From Streptomyces sp. 7-21 (GTDB lineage Bacteria; Actinomycetota; Actinomycetes; Streptomycetales; Streptomycetaceae): a DNA stretch of 64,000 bases. The notes beneath the pieces were generated by a model that was not told the origin of the DNA, did no database searches, and saw only the letters and a program-made list of their open reading frames with translations. Position 1 is the stretch's first letter; every line of letters begins with the position of its first letter. Location: contig NZ_JAERRL010000001.1 of NCBI RefSeq assembly GCF_016741785.1, forward strand, positions 186,001 through 250,000. Direction: 5' to 3'. A program made the position numbers and the translations under genes. This document shows positions 7,824 through 16,767 of this stretch, in pieces.

Positions 7824-8680
7824 GCACCGACGTCGGCGAGCGGGCCGCCCCCGCCGCCCCTCCCCACGACCAGCCGGAGGCAGCCGTGCCCGCCGTGCCG
7901 TCCCGGCGGCGCCTTGGCCCCGGCCGCCCCATCCCGCACGGCTGGGCGCTCGGCCCGGCGCTGCTGCTCGCCCTGTGGGCGGCCGGCTCCGCCGCCGGGC
8001 TGATCGACGAGCGCAGCCTGCCCGCTCCCTGGACCATCGCCAGCACCGCGGGCGACCTGATCGCCGAGGGCCGGCTCCAGGAGAACCTGTGGGCCTCCAC
8101 CGAACGCGCCCTGGCCGGACTCGGGTTCGGGGTCGGCGTCGGGCTCGTCCTGGCCGTGATCGCCGGGCTCAGCCGCCTCGGCGAGGGCATCATCGACGGG
8201 CCCGTGCAGATCAAACGGTCCATCCCCTCGCTGGCCCTGATCCCCCTCCTCATCCTGTGGTTCGGCATCGGCGAGTCGATGAAGATCATCACGATCACGC
8301 TCGGCGTCCTGGTGCCCGTCTACATCCACACCCACCACGGCCTGCGCACCATCGACAGCCGCTACGTCGAACTCGCCGAGACCCTCGGCCTGAGCCGCCG
8401 GCAGTTCCTGCGCCACGTGGTCCTGCCCGGCGCCCTGCCCGGCTTCCTGCTCGGCATGCGTTTCGCCGTGACCACCGCCTGGCTCTCCCTGGTCGTCGTC
8501 GAGCAGGTCAACGCCACCAGCGGCATCGGCTACATGATGGAGCTCGCGCGGACCTATGGGCAGACGGACGTGATCATCGTCGGCCTCGTGGTCTACGGGC
8601 TGCTCGGCCTCATCTCCGACGGACTCATACGGCTCGCGCAGCGAAAGGCGCTGACATGGCAACGCACACTGGCGGACTGA
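7820..8680 (+). CDS. ABC transporter permease (SsuC-like)
   Basis: This 286-residue BPD_transp_1 membrane protein has about six transmembrane helices after a Pro/Ala-rich cytosolic N-terminus of about 45 residues. The coupling-loop EAA motif is visible as ELAETLGLSRRQFLRHVVLPGALPG. ATG 7820 overlaps the stop of the binding-protein gene, and the 3' end runs 25 bp into the ATPase gene (start 8656). This indicates tight translational coupling. It forms the membrane channel of an SsuABC/TauABC-type importer. Confidence 0.85.
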   Translation: MSTDVGERAAPAAPPHDQPEAAVPAVPSRRRLGPGRPIPHGWALGPALLLALWAAGSAAGLIDERSLPAPWTIASTAGDLIAEGRLQENLWASTERALAGLGFGVGVGLVLAVIAGLSRLGEGIIDGPVQIKRSIPSLALIPLLILWFGIGESMKIITITLGVLVPVYIHTHHGLRTIDSRYVELAETLGLSRRQFLRHVVLPGALPGFLLGMRFAVTTAWLSLVVVEQVNATSGIGYMMELARTYGQTDVIIVGLVVYGLLGLISDGLIRLAQRKALTWQRTLAD

Positions 8681-9444
8681 CCCTGACCGGCCTGGTGCGG
8701 GCGTTCGGCGACCGCCGCGTCCTCGACGGCCTCGATCTCTCCCTCGCTCCCGGCGAGTTCACCGCCCTCATCGGCCGCAGCGGCTCCGGCAAGTCCACCC
8801 TGCTGCGCGTCCTGGCAGGCATCGACCACGACGCCACGGACGTCGGCCAGCTGCACCTCCCCGACAAGGTGTCCGTCGTCTTCCAGGACGCCAGGCTGCT
8901 GCCCTGGAAACGGGTCCTGGACAACGTGATCCTCGGCCTGACCGGCCCCGACGCCCGCGAGCGCGGCCTGACGGCCCTGGCCGAGACCGGCCTGCGCGGC
9001 CGCGAACACGCCTGGCCCATCGAGCTGTCCGGCGGTGAGCAGCAGCGCGTCGCCCTGGCCCGCTCCCTGGTCCGCGAGCCCGAACTGCTGCTGCTCGACG
9101 AGCCGTTCGGCGCCCTCGACGCGCTCACCAGGATCCGGATGCACGCCCTGCTGCGGCGGCTGTGCGAGCGCCACCGGCCGGCCGTGCTGCTCGTGACGCA
9201 CGACGTGGACGAGGCCATCGCCCTGGCCGACCGGGTCGCCGTGCTGGAGAACGGCCGCATCGGCGCCGACATCCCCGTCGACCTGCCCGCGCCCCGCACG
9301 CCAGGCACCCCCGACTACGCCGCCCTGCGCACCCGCCTGCTGGCGCTGCTGGGCGTCACCGGCACCGGAGAGCCGGAGCAGGACCCGAAGCTGAACGCCG
9401 CCACGGCGGAGAAGACACAGGAGAACGGACACCACCGCTCATGA
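8656..9444 (+). CDS. ABC transporter ATP-binding protein (SsuB-like)
   Basis: This 262-residue ATPase has a complete nucleotide-binding domain: Walker A GRSGSGKST (near residue 40), Q-loop VVFQDARLLPWKRV, signature LSGGEQQR, Walker [13 protein letters not shown] and switch histidine VTHDVDEA. The short spacing and Q-loop sequence DARLLPW are typical of the nitrate/sulfonate/taurine (SsuB/TauB) subfamily. It overlaps the permease by 25 bp, and its TGA overlaps the ATG of the next monooxygenase (9441). It energises uptake in this operon. Confidence 0.85.
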   Translation: MATHTGGLTLTGLVRAFGDRRVLDGLDLSLAPGEFTALIGRSGSGKSTLLRVLAGIDHDATDVGQLHLPDKVSVVFQDARLLPWKRVLDNVILGLTGPDARERGLTALAETGLRGREHAWPIELSGGEQQRVALARSLVREPELLLLDEPFGALDALTRIRMHALLRRLCERHRPAVLLVTHDVDEAIALADRVAVLENGRIGADIPVDLPAPRTPGTPDYAALRTRLLALLGVTGTGEPEQDPKLNAATAEKTQENGHHRS

Positions 9445-10808
9445 GCCCACGCCAGCTGCACCTCAATCTGTTCATCTACCCCGGCGGCCACCACGAGGCC
9501 GCGTGGCGCTACCACGGCTCCGACCCGGACCGGCTGCTCGACATCCGCTACTACCAGGACCTGGCCCGCCGCGCCGAGGCCGCCGCGTTCGACGCGGTGT
9601 TCTTCGCTGACGGCCCCTCGCTCGCCGACAACGTCCGCTACGCCAGCCGGTTCCGGCTCGAACCGCTCACCTGGCTGTCGGCGCTCGCGGCGGCCACCGA
9701 GCGGATCGGCCTCATCGGCACCGCCTCCACCACCTACACCGAGCCGTACAACCTCGCCCGGGCCTTCGCCTCGCTGGACCACATCAGCCGGGGCCGCGCC
9801 GGCTGGAACATCGTCACCACCGCCGCCCCGCAGGCCGCCGCCAACTTCGGCCTGGACGCCCACCCCGTCCACGCCGAACGCTACGACCGCGCCCACGAGT
9901 ACCTCGAGGTCATCACCCGGCTGTGGGACAGCTGGGAGGACGAGGCGCTCGTCGCCGACCCGGCCTCCGGGCTGTTCGCGGACACCGACCGCATCCACCC
10001 CATCGAGCACCGCGGCCGGCACTTCTCCGTGCGCGGCCCGCTCAACCTGCCGCGCTCGCCGCAGGGCTGGCCGGTGCTGGTGCAGGCCGGGTCCTCCGAC
10101 GACGGCCGCGCCTTCGCCGGCCGGTACGCCGAGGCGGTCTTCACCGCCCACCAGACCCTCGCCAGCGCGCAGGAGTTCTACGCCGACATCAAGCGGCGGG
10201 CCGCCGCCCACGGCCGGAACCCCGACCACGTGCTGATCCTCCCCGGCATCAGCCCGTTCATCGGCTCCACCGAGGCCGAGGCACGCGCCCTGCACGACGA
10301 GTTCAACGAGCTGACCCAGCCCGAGTACAGCCTCGATCTGCTGCACCGGCTCCTCGGCGTGCGCCTGACCACCGCCGACCTCGACTCCCCGGTGCCGCGC
10401 CACCTCATCGACACCACCGGCGAACGCGCCAACGCCAGCCGCTTCCAGGTCGTGCTCGGCATCATCGAGCGCGAGAAGCCCACCGTGCGGCAGCTGCTGC
10501 ACCGGCTCGCCGGGGCCCGCGGCCACCGCGTCGTCACCGGCACGCCCGAGAGCATCGCCGACCAGATCCAGCAGTGGTTCGAAGAGGGCGCCGCCGACGG
10601 CTTCAACGTCATGCCGCCCTGGCTCACCGGCGGCTTCGATGTCTTCGCCGACGAGGTCGTCCCCATCCTGCGGCGCCGCGGCCTGTTCCGCACCTCCTAC
10701 ACCGGCACCACCCTCCGCGAGCACTACGGACTTCCCCGGCCCACCAGCGTCTTCGCGTCCCGGGACGCCGAGGACGCTCCTGTCCCGACTCTCACAAGGA
10801 GCGCTTGA
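9441..10808 (+). CDS. Flavin-dependent monooxygenase, NtaA/SnaA/DszA family
   Basis: This 455-residue luciferase-like (LLM) monooxygenase is of the long NtaA/SnaA/DszA type, which uses FMNH2 supplied by a separate reductase. Typical features are the opening LHLNLFIYPGGHHEAAWR, YYQDLARRAEAAAFDAVFFADG, DHISRGRAGWNIVTT and VLVQAGSSDDGR. Family members oxidise dibenzothiophene sulfone, nitrilotriacetate, EDTA or related compounds by C-S or C-N cleavage. In this operon C-S cleavage of a sulfone or sulfonate is the simplest idea. It is translationally coupled at both ends (ATGA with the ATPase, TGATG with the haloperoxidase gene). Confidence 0.8.
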   Translation: MSPRQLHLNLFIYPGGHHEAAWRYHGSDPDRLLDIRYYQDLARRAEAAAFDAVFFADGPSLADNVRYASRFRLEPLTWLSALAAATERIGLIGTASTTYTEPYNLARAFASLDHISRGRAGWNIVTTAAPQAAANFGLDAHPVHAERYDRAHEYLEVITRLWDSWEDEALVADPASGLFADTDRIHPIEHRGRHFSVRGPLNLPRSPQGWPVLVQAGSSDDGRAFAGRYAEAVFTAHQTLASAQEFYADIKRRAAAHGRNPDHVLILPGISPFIGSTEAEARALHDEFNELTQPEYSLDLLHRLLGVRLTTADLDSPVPRHLIDTTGERANASRFQVVLGIIEREKPTVRQLLHRLAGARGHRVVTGTPESIADQIQQWFEEGAADGFNVMPPWLTGGFDVFADEVVPILRRRGLFRTSYTGTTLREHYGLPRPTSVFASRDAEDAPVPTLTRSA

Positions 10809-12058
10809 TGACGACCCGCACCAGCCTCAGTCCCCGCCGCCTCGGCCTGCTGGCGGCCGCCACCGCGCTCGCCGCCGCGGCCACCGCCCTCGCCCCCGCC
10901 GCCGGAGCCGACCGCCCCGGCAGCCGGGAAGGCCGTGACGACGCAGCGCTGGCCTGGTACGACGTCACCGCCGAGACGATCGCCGAGGCCGGCGCTCCCA
11001 CCCAGATCACCAACAACCGCACCTGGGCCATCGCCTGGACCGCCGCCGCCCGCGCCCTGCGCGACGACGCCGCCGGCGACCCCGCCTACGACGACGCCGC
11101 CCTGGCCGGCGCCGTCCACCACACCCTGACCACGCTCGTCCCCGAGCGCGCCGACGTGCTCGACGCCGAACTCGAGGCCGCCCTCGACCGGATACCCGAC
11201 GGCGAGGCCGAGGACGCCGGGCTCGCCGCCGGCCGCGCCGAGGCCGCCGGACTGCTCGCCGAGCGCGAGGGCGACGGCCTCGACCCCGAGTCGGTCAACG
11301 CGCCCTTCCCCGTCCCCGACCCCGCCCCCGGCGTCTGGCAGCCCACGCCGCCCGACTACGGGCCCCCGCAGCAGGCCGGGAACCGCGACGCCCGCCCGTT
11401 CCTGCTTGACTCCGCTGACCAGTACCGCCTTGAGCCGCCGCCCGCCGTGGACTCGCCCCAGCACCAGGCCGACCTGGCTGAGGTCCGCGAGGACGGCGCG
11501 GCCGACAGCACCACCCGCACCGGGGAACAGACCGAAACCGCCGAGTTCTGGTACGGCTCCTCGCTGACGCTGTACACCGAGCCGCTGCGCGTCGCACTGG
11601 CCAGGTCCGACGGTCCCGCCAGCGAACGCGCCGCCCTCGTCGCGCTGTTCCACACAGCGCTGGTCGACACCCAGATCGCCACGTCCGACACCAAGTACGC
11701 CTACCTCGCCTGGCGGCCCGTCACCGCGCTGCGCGCCGCCGGTGACACCGACTGGACGCCGCTGCACGTCACCCCCTCCCACCCCGACTACCCCAGCGGC
11801 CACGGCACCTACGCCGGCGCCGCCGAGACCGTGCTGACCGAGCTCACCGGCCCCACCACCGAGCCGTTCGAGCTGACCAGCCCCACCGCCCCCGGCGTCA
11901 CCCGCACCTACGACGCCTGGAGCCAGCTCACCCAGGACAACATCGACGCCCGCGTCTGGTCCGGCATTCACACCAGGACCGCGGATGAGGCGGGCGTCCG
12001 CCTCGGCGCCGACGTCGCACGCCACACCCTGCGGCACGCGGACGAACTCCTCGGCTGA
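10808..12058 (+). CDS. Exported vanadium-dependent haloperoxidase/PAP2-family protein
   Basis: This 416-residue protein has a twin-arginine-like signal (SPRRLGLLAAATALAAAA, cleavage near AGA, residue 37). The C-terminal half carries all three vanadate/phosphate-binding elements of the PAP2/VHPO superfamily: KYAYLAWRP (Lys and Arg), PSHPDYPSGHGT (Ser-Gly-His) and RVWSGIHTRTADEAG (Arg...His). Related enzymes oxidise halides with H2O2 or act as phosphatases. It starts one base into the previous stop (TGATG), so it is firmly within a sulfonate operon, which is an unusual place for this family. Sulfur oxidation, which vanadium peroxidases can perform, is a possible role but is inference only. Confidence 0.8.
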   Translation: MTTRTSLSPRRLGLLAAATALAAAATALAPAAGADRPGSREGRDDAALAWYDVTAETIAEAGAPTQITNNRTWAIAWTAAARALRDDAAGDPAYDDAALAGAVHHTLTTLVPERADVLDAELEAALDRIPDGEAEDAGLAAGRAEAAGLLAEREGDGLDPESVNAPFPVPDPAPGVWQPTPPDYGPPQQAGNRDARPFLLDSADQYRLEPPPAVDSPQHQADLAEVREDGAADSTTRTGEQTETAEFWYGSSLTLYTEPLRVALARSDGPASERAALVALFHTALVDTQIATSDTKYAYLAWRPVTALRAAGDTDWTPLHVTPSHPDYPSGHGTYAGAAETVLTELTGPTTEPFELTSPTAPGVTRTYDAWSQLTQDNIDARVWSGIHTRTADEAGVRLGADVARHTLRHADELLG

Positions 12059-12102
12059 CCCCGCCGACCGCCCGCGCGTCCGCGAGAACGAAAGGACTGC
12101 CC

Positions 12103-13233
12103 GTGTCCCTCACCTTCCACTGGTTCCTGCCCACCAGCGGCGACAGCCGTCACGTCGTCGGCGGCGGCCACGGCGCCGCCGTCACCGCCGGGGACGCCCG
12201 GCCGCCGTCCGTCGCCTACCTGTCCCAGATCGGCTCCGCCGCCGAACGCCTCGGTTTCGAGGCCGTCCTGACGCCCACCGGCACCTGGTGCGAGGACGCG
12301 TGGCTGACCACCGCCATGATCAGCCAGCGCACCGAGCGGCTGAAGTTCCTCGTGGCCTTCCGCCCCGGCCTGCTCTCACCCACCCTCGCCGCCCAGATGG
12401 CCGCCACCTACCAGTGGCAGACCGGCGGGCGCCTCCTCCTCAACGTGGTCACCGGCGGCGAGAGCGGTGAACAGCGCTCCTTCGGCGACTTCCTCGGCAA
12501 GGACGACCGGTACGCCCGCACCGGCGAGTTCCTGCACGTGGTACGCGGCCTGTGGGAGGGCCGCACGGTGGACCTGGCCGGCGAACACCTGCGCGTCGAG
12601 GGCGCCCGGCTGGCGCGCGTGCCCGACCCGGTGCCCGACGTCTACTTCGGCGGCTCCTCGCCGGCCGCCCTCGGCGTCGCCGCCCGCTACGCCGACGTCT
12701 ACCTGACCTGGGGCGAGCCGCCCGCCGCCGTCGCCGACAAGATCGGCCGCGTCCGCGACCTCGCCGCCGCCCAGGGCCGCACCCTCCGGTACGGCGTGCG
12801 GCTGCACGTCATCAACCGCGACACCTCCGAGGAGGCGTGGGCCGAGGCCCGGCGGCTCCTGGACGGCTTCAGCGACGAGGCCATCCGCGACGCCCAGGAG
12901 CGGCTGCGGCGCAGCGAGTCCGAGGGCCAGCGCCGCATGCTCGACCTCCACGGCGGCAGCCGCGACGGCCTGGAGATCTACCCCGGCCTGTGGGCCGGGA
13001 TCGGCCTGGTGCGCGGCGGCGCGGGTACCGCGCTCGTCGGCAGCCACGCCGAGGTCGCCGACCTCATCGAGGAGTACCACCGGGTGGGCGTGACGGAGTA
13101 CATCCTCTCCGGCTACCCGCACCTGGAGGCGGCCTACTGGTTCGGCGAGGGCGTCCTGCCGCTGCTGCGCGAGCGCGGCCTGTGGCAGGGCCAGGGCGCC
13201 GCCGCGCCGCCCGTCCCCGCGCTCGCCGGGTAG
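12103..13233 (+). CDS. ssuD: FMNH2-dependent alkanesulfonate monooxygenase (SsuD-like)
   Basis: This 376-residue LLM monooxygenase closely resembles SsuD, which desulfonates C2-C10 alkanesulfonates to aldehydes and sulfite. Visible SsuD features are the FHWFLPTSGDSR start, a cysteine in GTWCEDAW, RTERLKFLVAFRPG and LNVVTGGESGEQRSFGDFLGKDDRY, and the late SGYPHLEAAYWFGEGVLP. Start is GTG 12103 with GAAAGGA upstream. It lies 44 bp after the haloperoxidase gene. The reduced flavin is probably provided by the FMN reductase encoded at 13306. Confidence 0.85.
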   Translation: MSLTFHWFLPTSGDSRHVVGGGHGAAVTAGDARPPSVAYLSQIGSAAERLGFEAVLTPTGTWCEDAWLTTAMISQRTERLKFLVAFRPGLLSPTLAAQMAATYQWQTGGRLLLNVVTGGESGEQRSFGDFLGKDDRYARTGEFLHVVRGLWEGRTVDLAGEHLRVEGARLARVPDPVPDVYFGGSSPAALGVAARYADVYLTWGEPPAAVADKIGRVRDLAAAQGRTLRYGVRLHVINRDTSEEAWAEARRLLDGFSDEAIRDAQERLRRSESEGQRRMLDLHGGSRDGLEIYPGLWAGIGLVRGGAGTALVGSHAEVADLIEEYHRVGVTEYILSGYPHLEAAYWFGEGVLPLLRERGLWQGQGAAAPPVPALAG

Positions 13234-13305
13234 CGGCCCGCCCGCGTCCCGCCCGTGAGCGCCTCCCAGGCCCCCGCCGCACGATCAACGATCCCGAGGT
13301 ATCCC

Positions 13306-13866
13306 ATGGCCCGTGTTCTGTCCCTGTCCGGCAGTCCCTCACCCACGTCCCGAACCGCCCGCCTGCTGCGCCACCTTGACGCCAGGCTCGCCCTGCTCGG
13401 CCACGACGTCGTCCCGCTCGACGCCCGTGCCCTGCCGGCTGAGGCGCTCACCGGCGCCGACCCGGGCCACCCCGCCATCACCGAGGTGGCCCGCCAGATC
13501 GAGGCCAGCGACGGCCTGGTCATCGGCACCCCCGTGTACAAGGCGGCGTACTCCGGGCTGCTGAAGTCGCTGCTCGACCTGCTCCCGCAGTACGCCCTCA
13601 CCGGCAAGACCGTGCTGCCGCTGGCCACCGGCGGCACCACCGCCCACGTGCTGGCCATCGACTACGCGCTGCGGCCGGTGCTCTCCGCCATGGGCGCGGC
13701 GCACGTCACCCGCGGCTGGTTCGTCCTCGACCGCCACCTCACCCCGGCCGGCGACGGCACGCTGGTGGTCGATCCGGTGGCGGCCGAGCCGCTGCACGGC
13801 CTGCTGGATGAGTTCTCCGCGGCGCTGGCGCGTGCCGCGGCGCCGCTGACCGCCGTGGAGCCGTAG
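13306..13866 (+). CDS. ssuE: NAD(P)H-dependent FMN reductase (SsuE/MsuE-like)
   Basis: This 186-residue flavodoxin-fold reductase has the FMN phosphate-binding start LSLSGSPSPTSRTARLL, the GLVIGTPVYKAAYSGLLKSLLDLL segment and PLATGGTTAHVLAIDYAL, all characteristic of SsuE/MsuE-type NADPH:FMN reductases. It would feed FMNH2 to the two LLM monooxygenases in the operon. ATG 13306 has a fair ribosome site (GAGG at 13295-13298). It is the last gene of the run that starts at 6756. Confidence 0.85.
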   Translation: MARVLSLSGSPSPTSRTARLLRHLDARLALLGHDVVPLDARALPAEALTGADPGHPAITEVARQIEASDGLVIGTPVYKAAYSGLLKSLLDLLPQYALTGKTVLPLATGGTTAHVLAIDYALRPVLSAMGAAHVTRGWFVLDRHLTPAGDGTLVVDPVAAEPLHGLLDEFSAALARAAAPLTAVEP

Positions 13867-13985
13867 CCGGCACCGCGGCAGGGGCCCCGGTTCCCCGGCG
13901 GCCCGCCCGGTCCGTTGTCAGTGCCGCCTGCCAGACTGCTGGGTGACGGACACGCACGACGGACAGCACGGGGGACGGTGGCGGC

Positions 13986-14312
13986 ATGGTGGCGTACGCA
14001 CTGGTGGGTTTCGCGGGCACGGCGCTCGGCCTGGTCTGGGGTCTCGCGTCGCTGACGCGCGGCTGGGTGCCGCCCCGCGAGCGGCGGAAGGTGCGCCGCC
14101 CGGCCGTCTACGGCCTGAGCGTGCTGGCGGGCGCGGGGACCGTGGGCTGCCTGTCGGTGATGGCCCTGCTGGTGCCCGACGGGCCGTGGCAGACGCCGCT
14201 GACCGCGTCGTACGGCTTCCTGCTGGCGGCGGTCGTGCTGCGGCTGATAGCGATGACGGGCCCGCGGCGCCCCGCGCCCGGGCCGGGCGCGGGGCCGGGG
14301 GGCCGCCCGTGA
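13986..14312 (+). CDS. Small predicted membrane protein
   Basis: This 108-residue protein has about three hydrophobic segments (residues 3-22, 40-60 and 75-92) and a Gly/Pro/Arg-rich C-terminus. It starts at ATG 13986 after GGGG-rich sequence. No domain is recognised. Codon use and the hydrophobic pattern look genuine, but the function is unknown. Confidence 0.55.
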   Translation: MVAYALVGFAGTALGLVWGLASLTRGWVPPRERRKVRRPAVYGLSVLAGAGTVGCLSVMALLVPDGPWQTPLTASYGFLLAAVVLRLIAMTGPRRPAPGPGAGPGGRP

Positions 14313-14339
14313 GCGGCGGCCGGGCGCCCGTCCCGCCGC

Positions 14340-14678
14340 CTAGGCGCCGTCCCCGTCCCGCGCGGCCGGAGCCGGGTACTTCAGCGCGTTGAGCTCCATC
14401 TTCTCCCGCAGCGCCTGGGCGATGTCCAGGTCCAGAACGTCGGCCAGGCGCAGCAGGTACGCCAGCACGTCCGCCATCTCGTGGCTGACGGCCTCGGCAC
14501 GCTCCGGGTGGTTCATCACGTCCGCCGACTCCTCGGGCGTGAGCCACTGGAAGACCTCCAGCAGCTCGCCCACTTCCCCGGCCAGGGCCATGGCCAGGTT
14601 CTTCGGCGTGTGATACCGCTCCCAGTCCCGTTCGCGGGCGAACGCGTCGAGCCGCTGCTGCAGTTCCCTGATCTCCAT
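14340..14678 (-). CDS. MazG-like nucleotide pyrophosphohydrolase
   Basis: This 112-residue all-alpha NTP pyrophosphatase belongs to the MazG/RS21-C6 (dCTPase-like) group. Metal-coordinating signatures are KNLAMALAGEVGELLEVFQW (E-x2-E) and HEMADVLAYLLRLADVLDLD (E-x2-D). Such enzymes hydrolyse non-canonical or excess (d)NTPs to NMP and PPi. ATG 14678 is preferred over ATG 14687 because the GGGAG ribosome site is about 10 bases away from the former but only one from the latter. Confidence 0.85.
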   Translation of the reverse strand: MEIRELQQRLDAFARERDWERYHTPKNLAMALAGEVGELLEVFQWLTPEESADVMNHPERAEAVSHEMADVLAYLLRLADVLDLDIAQALREKMELNALKYPAPAARDGDGA

Positions 14679-14738
14679 GCCCGTCATGCTCCCGTGCCCG
14701 CCGCCGCGTCCCCCGGCGGCGGGGACGGGGCCGGGCGG

Positions 14739-15758
14739 TTACTCGTACAGGGCGTCCTGGATTTCCGGATCGTCGATGTTCGACTGGTCGTACCAGTAGA
14801 AGTCGGTGTCGATGCGTTCCGGCAGCTCCTCGCCGTCCAGGGCCCGCAGGGCGGCGTCGACGAGCTGGCGGCCCATGTCCAGGGGGTCCTGGGTGACCGC
14901 GCCGAGCATCTCGCCGCTGGTGATGGCGTCGATCTGGGCCTGGCCGGAGTCGAAGCCGACGATGGCGAGGTCGTCCCGGCCGCTTTCGCGGACGCCGTTG
15001 ATCACGCCGATCGCCGAGCCCTCGTTGGTGGCGTAGATGCCGTCGAGGTCCGGGTTGGCCTGGATGATCGACTTGGTGATGTTGGCGGACTGAAGCTGGT
15101 CGCCGCCGCCGTACTGCGGGTCGAGCACGGTGATGCCGGGGGCGTTCTCCGCCATCCAGTCCATGAAGCCGTCGCGGCGGTCGCGCCCGGAGAGGCTGGT
15201 CTGGTCGTGCGCCACCAGCGCCACCGTGCCCTCGCCGCCGAGTTCCTCGGCCAGGTGCTCGGCGGCCAGGGCGGCGGCGGCCCGGTTGTCCGTGGCGACC
15301 GTCGTCACGGGGACGTCGCTCTCGACGCCGGAGTCGAACGCGATGACCGGGATGCCCTGGGACCCGGCCTGCTGAAGCAGCGGCTCGGCGGCCTGGGAGT
15401 CGAGCGCGGCGAAGCCCACGGCGTCGGGGGAGCGAGCCAGTTCGTTGGTGAGCATGTTCATCTGCTCCTCGACGTCGGACTCGGTGGCCGGGCCGACGAA
15501 CGTCACGTCCGCGCCGCGCTCCCGCGCCTCCTCTTCGGCGCCGCGCTTGACGGACTGCCAGAACTGGTGCTGGAAACCCTTGGAGACGATCGCGATCCGC
15601 GGGCCGCCGCCCTGGGCGCCCCCGCCGTTCTCGCCGCAGGCGGTGAGCGTCAGCGCCAGCACGGCGGCGGCCGCGGCGGCGAACGCCCTCGTCACCCGCC
15701 CCGTGCGCGGTTTCGGCGTGCCCTTCGCGGTCGTGCCTGGTGTCGTGCCCGTGGTCAT
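14739..15758 (-). CDS. Sugar ABC transporter substrate-binding lipoprotein (RbsB-like)
   Basis: This 339-residue lipoprotein has a long basic N-terminus, a hydrophobic segment and the lipobox LTAC near residue 41. The mature part is a type I periplasmic-binding fold (Peripla_BP_4): RIAIVSKGFQHQFWQSVKRGAEEEA, IPVIAFDSGV, DGIYATNEGSAIGVINGV and DLAIVGFDSG. Close relatives bind ribose, galactose, autoinducer-2 or polyols. It is the last gene of a four-gene operon running leftward from about 18435, seven bases after the permease. Confidence 0.85.
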   Translation of the reverse strand: MTTGTTPGTTAKGTPKPRTGRVTRAFAAAAAAVLALTLTACGENGGGAQGGGPRIAIVSKGFQHQFWQSVKRGAEEEARERGADVTFVGPATESDVEEQMNMLTNELARSPDAVGFAALDSQAAEPLLQQAGSQGIPVIAFDSGVESDVPVTTVATDNRAAAALAAEHLAEELGGEGTVALVAHDQTSLSGRDRRDGFMDWMAENAPGITVLDPQYGGGDQLQSANITKSIIQANPDLDGIYATNEGSAIGVINGVRESGRDDLAIVGFDSGQAQIDAITSGEMLGAVTQDPLDMGRQLVDAALRALDGEELPERIDTDFYWYDQSNIDDPEIQDALYE

Positions 15759-15765
15759 CGTGTCC

Positions 15766-16767
15766 TCACAAGTCCTTCCTGCGGACGCGGTCGGTGTAGA
15801 CGGCGAGGAGGATCACGCAGCCGAGGACCACCCGCTGCCATTCCTGCGCGATCGACATGATCTGGAGCCCGTTGTCAAGCACGGAGATGGTCAGCGCGCC
15901 GATGAGCGTGCCCAGGATGGAGCCCTTGCCGCCGGACAGCGAGGTGCCGCCGATCACCACGGCGGCGATCGCCTGGAGTTCGTAGCCCATGCCGGTGGCG
16001 GGCTGCGCCGAGCCGAGCCGGGCCGAGATCAGCACGCCCGCCAGGCCGGTGAACAGGCCCGCGAACGTGTAGATCATGATCTTCCAGCGCCGCACGTCGA
16101 TGCCGGACAGCGCGGTCGCCTCCTCGTTGCTGCCGATCGCGTACGTGTAGCGGCCGAGGACGCTCTTGGTGAGCAGCAGGCCCGCCACGACGGAGACGGC
16201 GACGAGGATGAGCACCGCGTTCGGGATGTCCAGCCCGGGGATCAGGGTGCCGGTCGACAGGGCGGTGTACCCGGCCACGTCGGTGAAGTAGATGGGCGTG
16301 CTGTCGGACACCACCAGCGCCAGCCCTTCGGCGGCCATCATCATCGCCAGCGTCGCGATGAACGGCGGGATGCGCAGCAGCGCCACGTTGACGCCGTTGA
16401 CCAGCCCCATCAGGCCGCCGAACAGGATCGTCAGCGTCAGGCCGACGGTGAGCGGCAGGCCCGCGTTGACGAGGAAGACGCCGGACATGACGGCGCACAG
16501 CGCCATGCCGGTGCCGATCGACAGGTCGATGCCCGCGGAGATGATGACGAACGTCGTGCCGACCGCGAGCGTGCCGATGACCACCGTCGAGTAGAGGATG
16601 GCCATGAAGTTGTCGTAGGTGAAGAAGTACGGGCTCGCGATGGCGAAGAAGGTGTAGATCACGATCAGGCTGGCGAACGCCAGCAGCTGCTGGAGCCTGC
16701 CCCTGAGCGTGTTCACGGCCCCGCTCGCCCACTGCCCCTGGCGCGGCGCCGCCTTGGTGACCGTCAT
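15766..16767 (-). CDS. Sugar ABC transporter permease (RbsC-like)
   Basis: This 333-residue BPD_transp_2 membrane protein has eight or more hydrophobic helices. The family signature is seen as GVNVALLRIPPFIATLAMM, YAIGSNEEATALSGIDVRRWK and VIGGTSLSGGKGSILGTLIGAL. ATG 16767 overlaps the stop of the ATPase gene (ATGA). It forms the channel of a ribose-type importer with the genes on either side. Confidence 0.88.
   Translation of the reverse strand: MTVTKAAPRQGQWASGAVNTLRGRLQQLLAFASLIVIYTFFAIASPYFFTYDNFMAILYSTVVIGTLAVGTTFVIISAGIDLSIGTGMALCAVMSGVFLVNAGLPLTVGLTLTILFGGLMGLVNGVNVALLRIPPFIATLAMMMAAEGLALVVSDSTPIYFTDVAGYTALSTGTLIPGLDIPNAVLILVAVSVVAGLLLTKSVLGRYTYAIGSNEEATALSGIDVRRWKIMIYTFAGLFTGLAGVLISARLGSAQPATGMGYELQAIAAVVIGGTSLSGGKGSILGTLIGALTISVLDNGLQIMSIAQEWQRVVLGCVILLAVYTDRVRRKDL

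Noticed and set aside
10808..12058. Biosynthetic halogenase of an adjacent natural-product cluster
   Set aside because: No biosynthetic genes lie within its operon. It is surrounded and translationally coupled to sulfonate genes, and PAP2 proteins can also be phosphatases.
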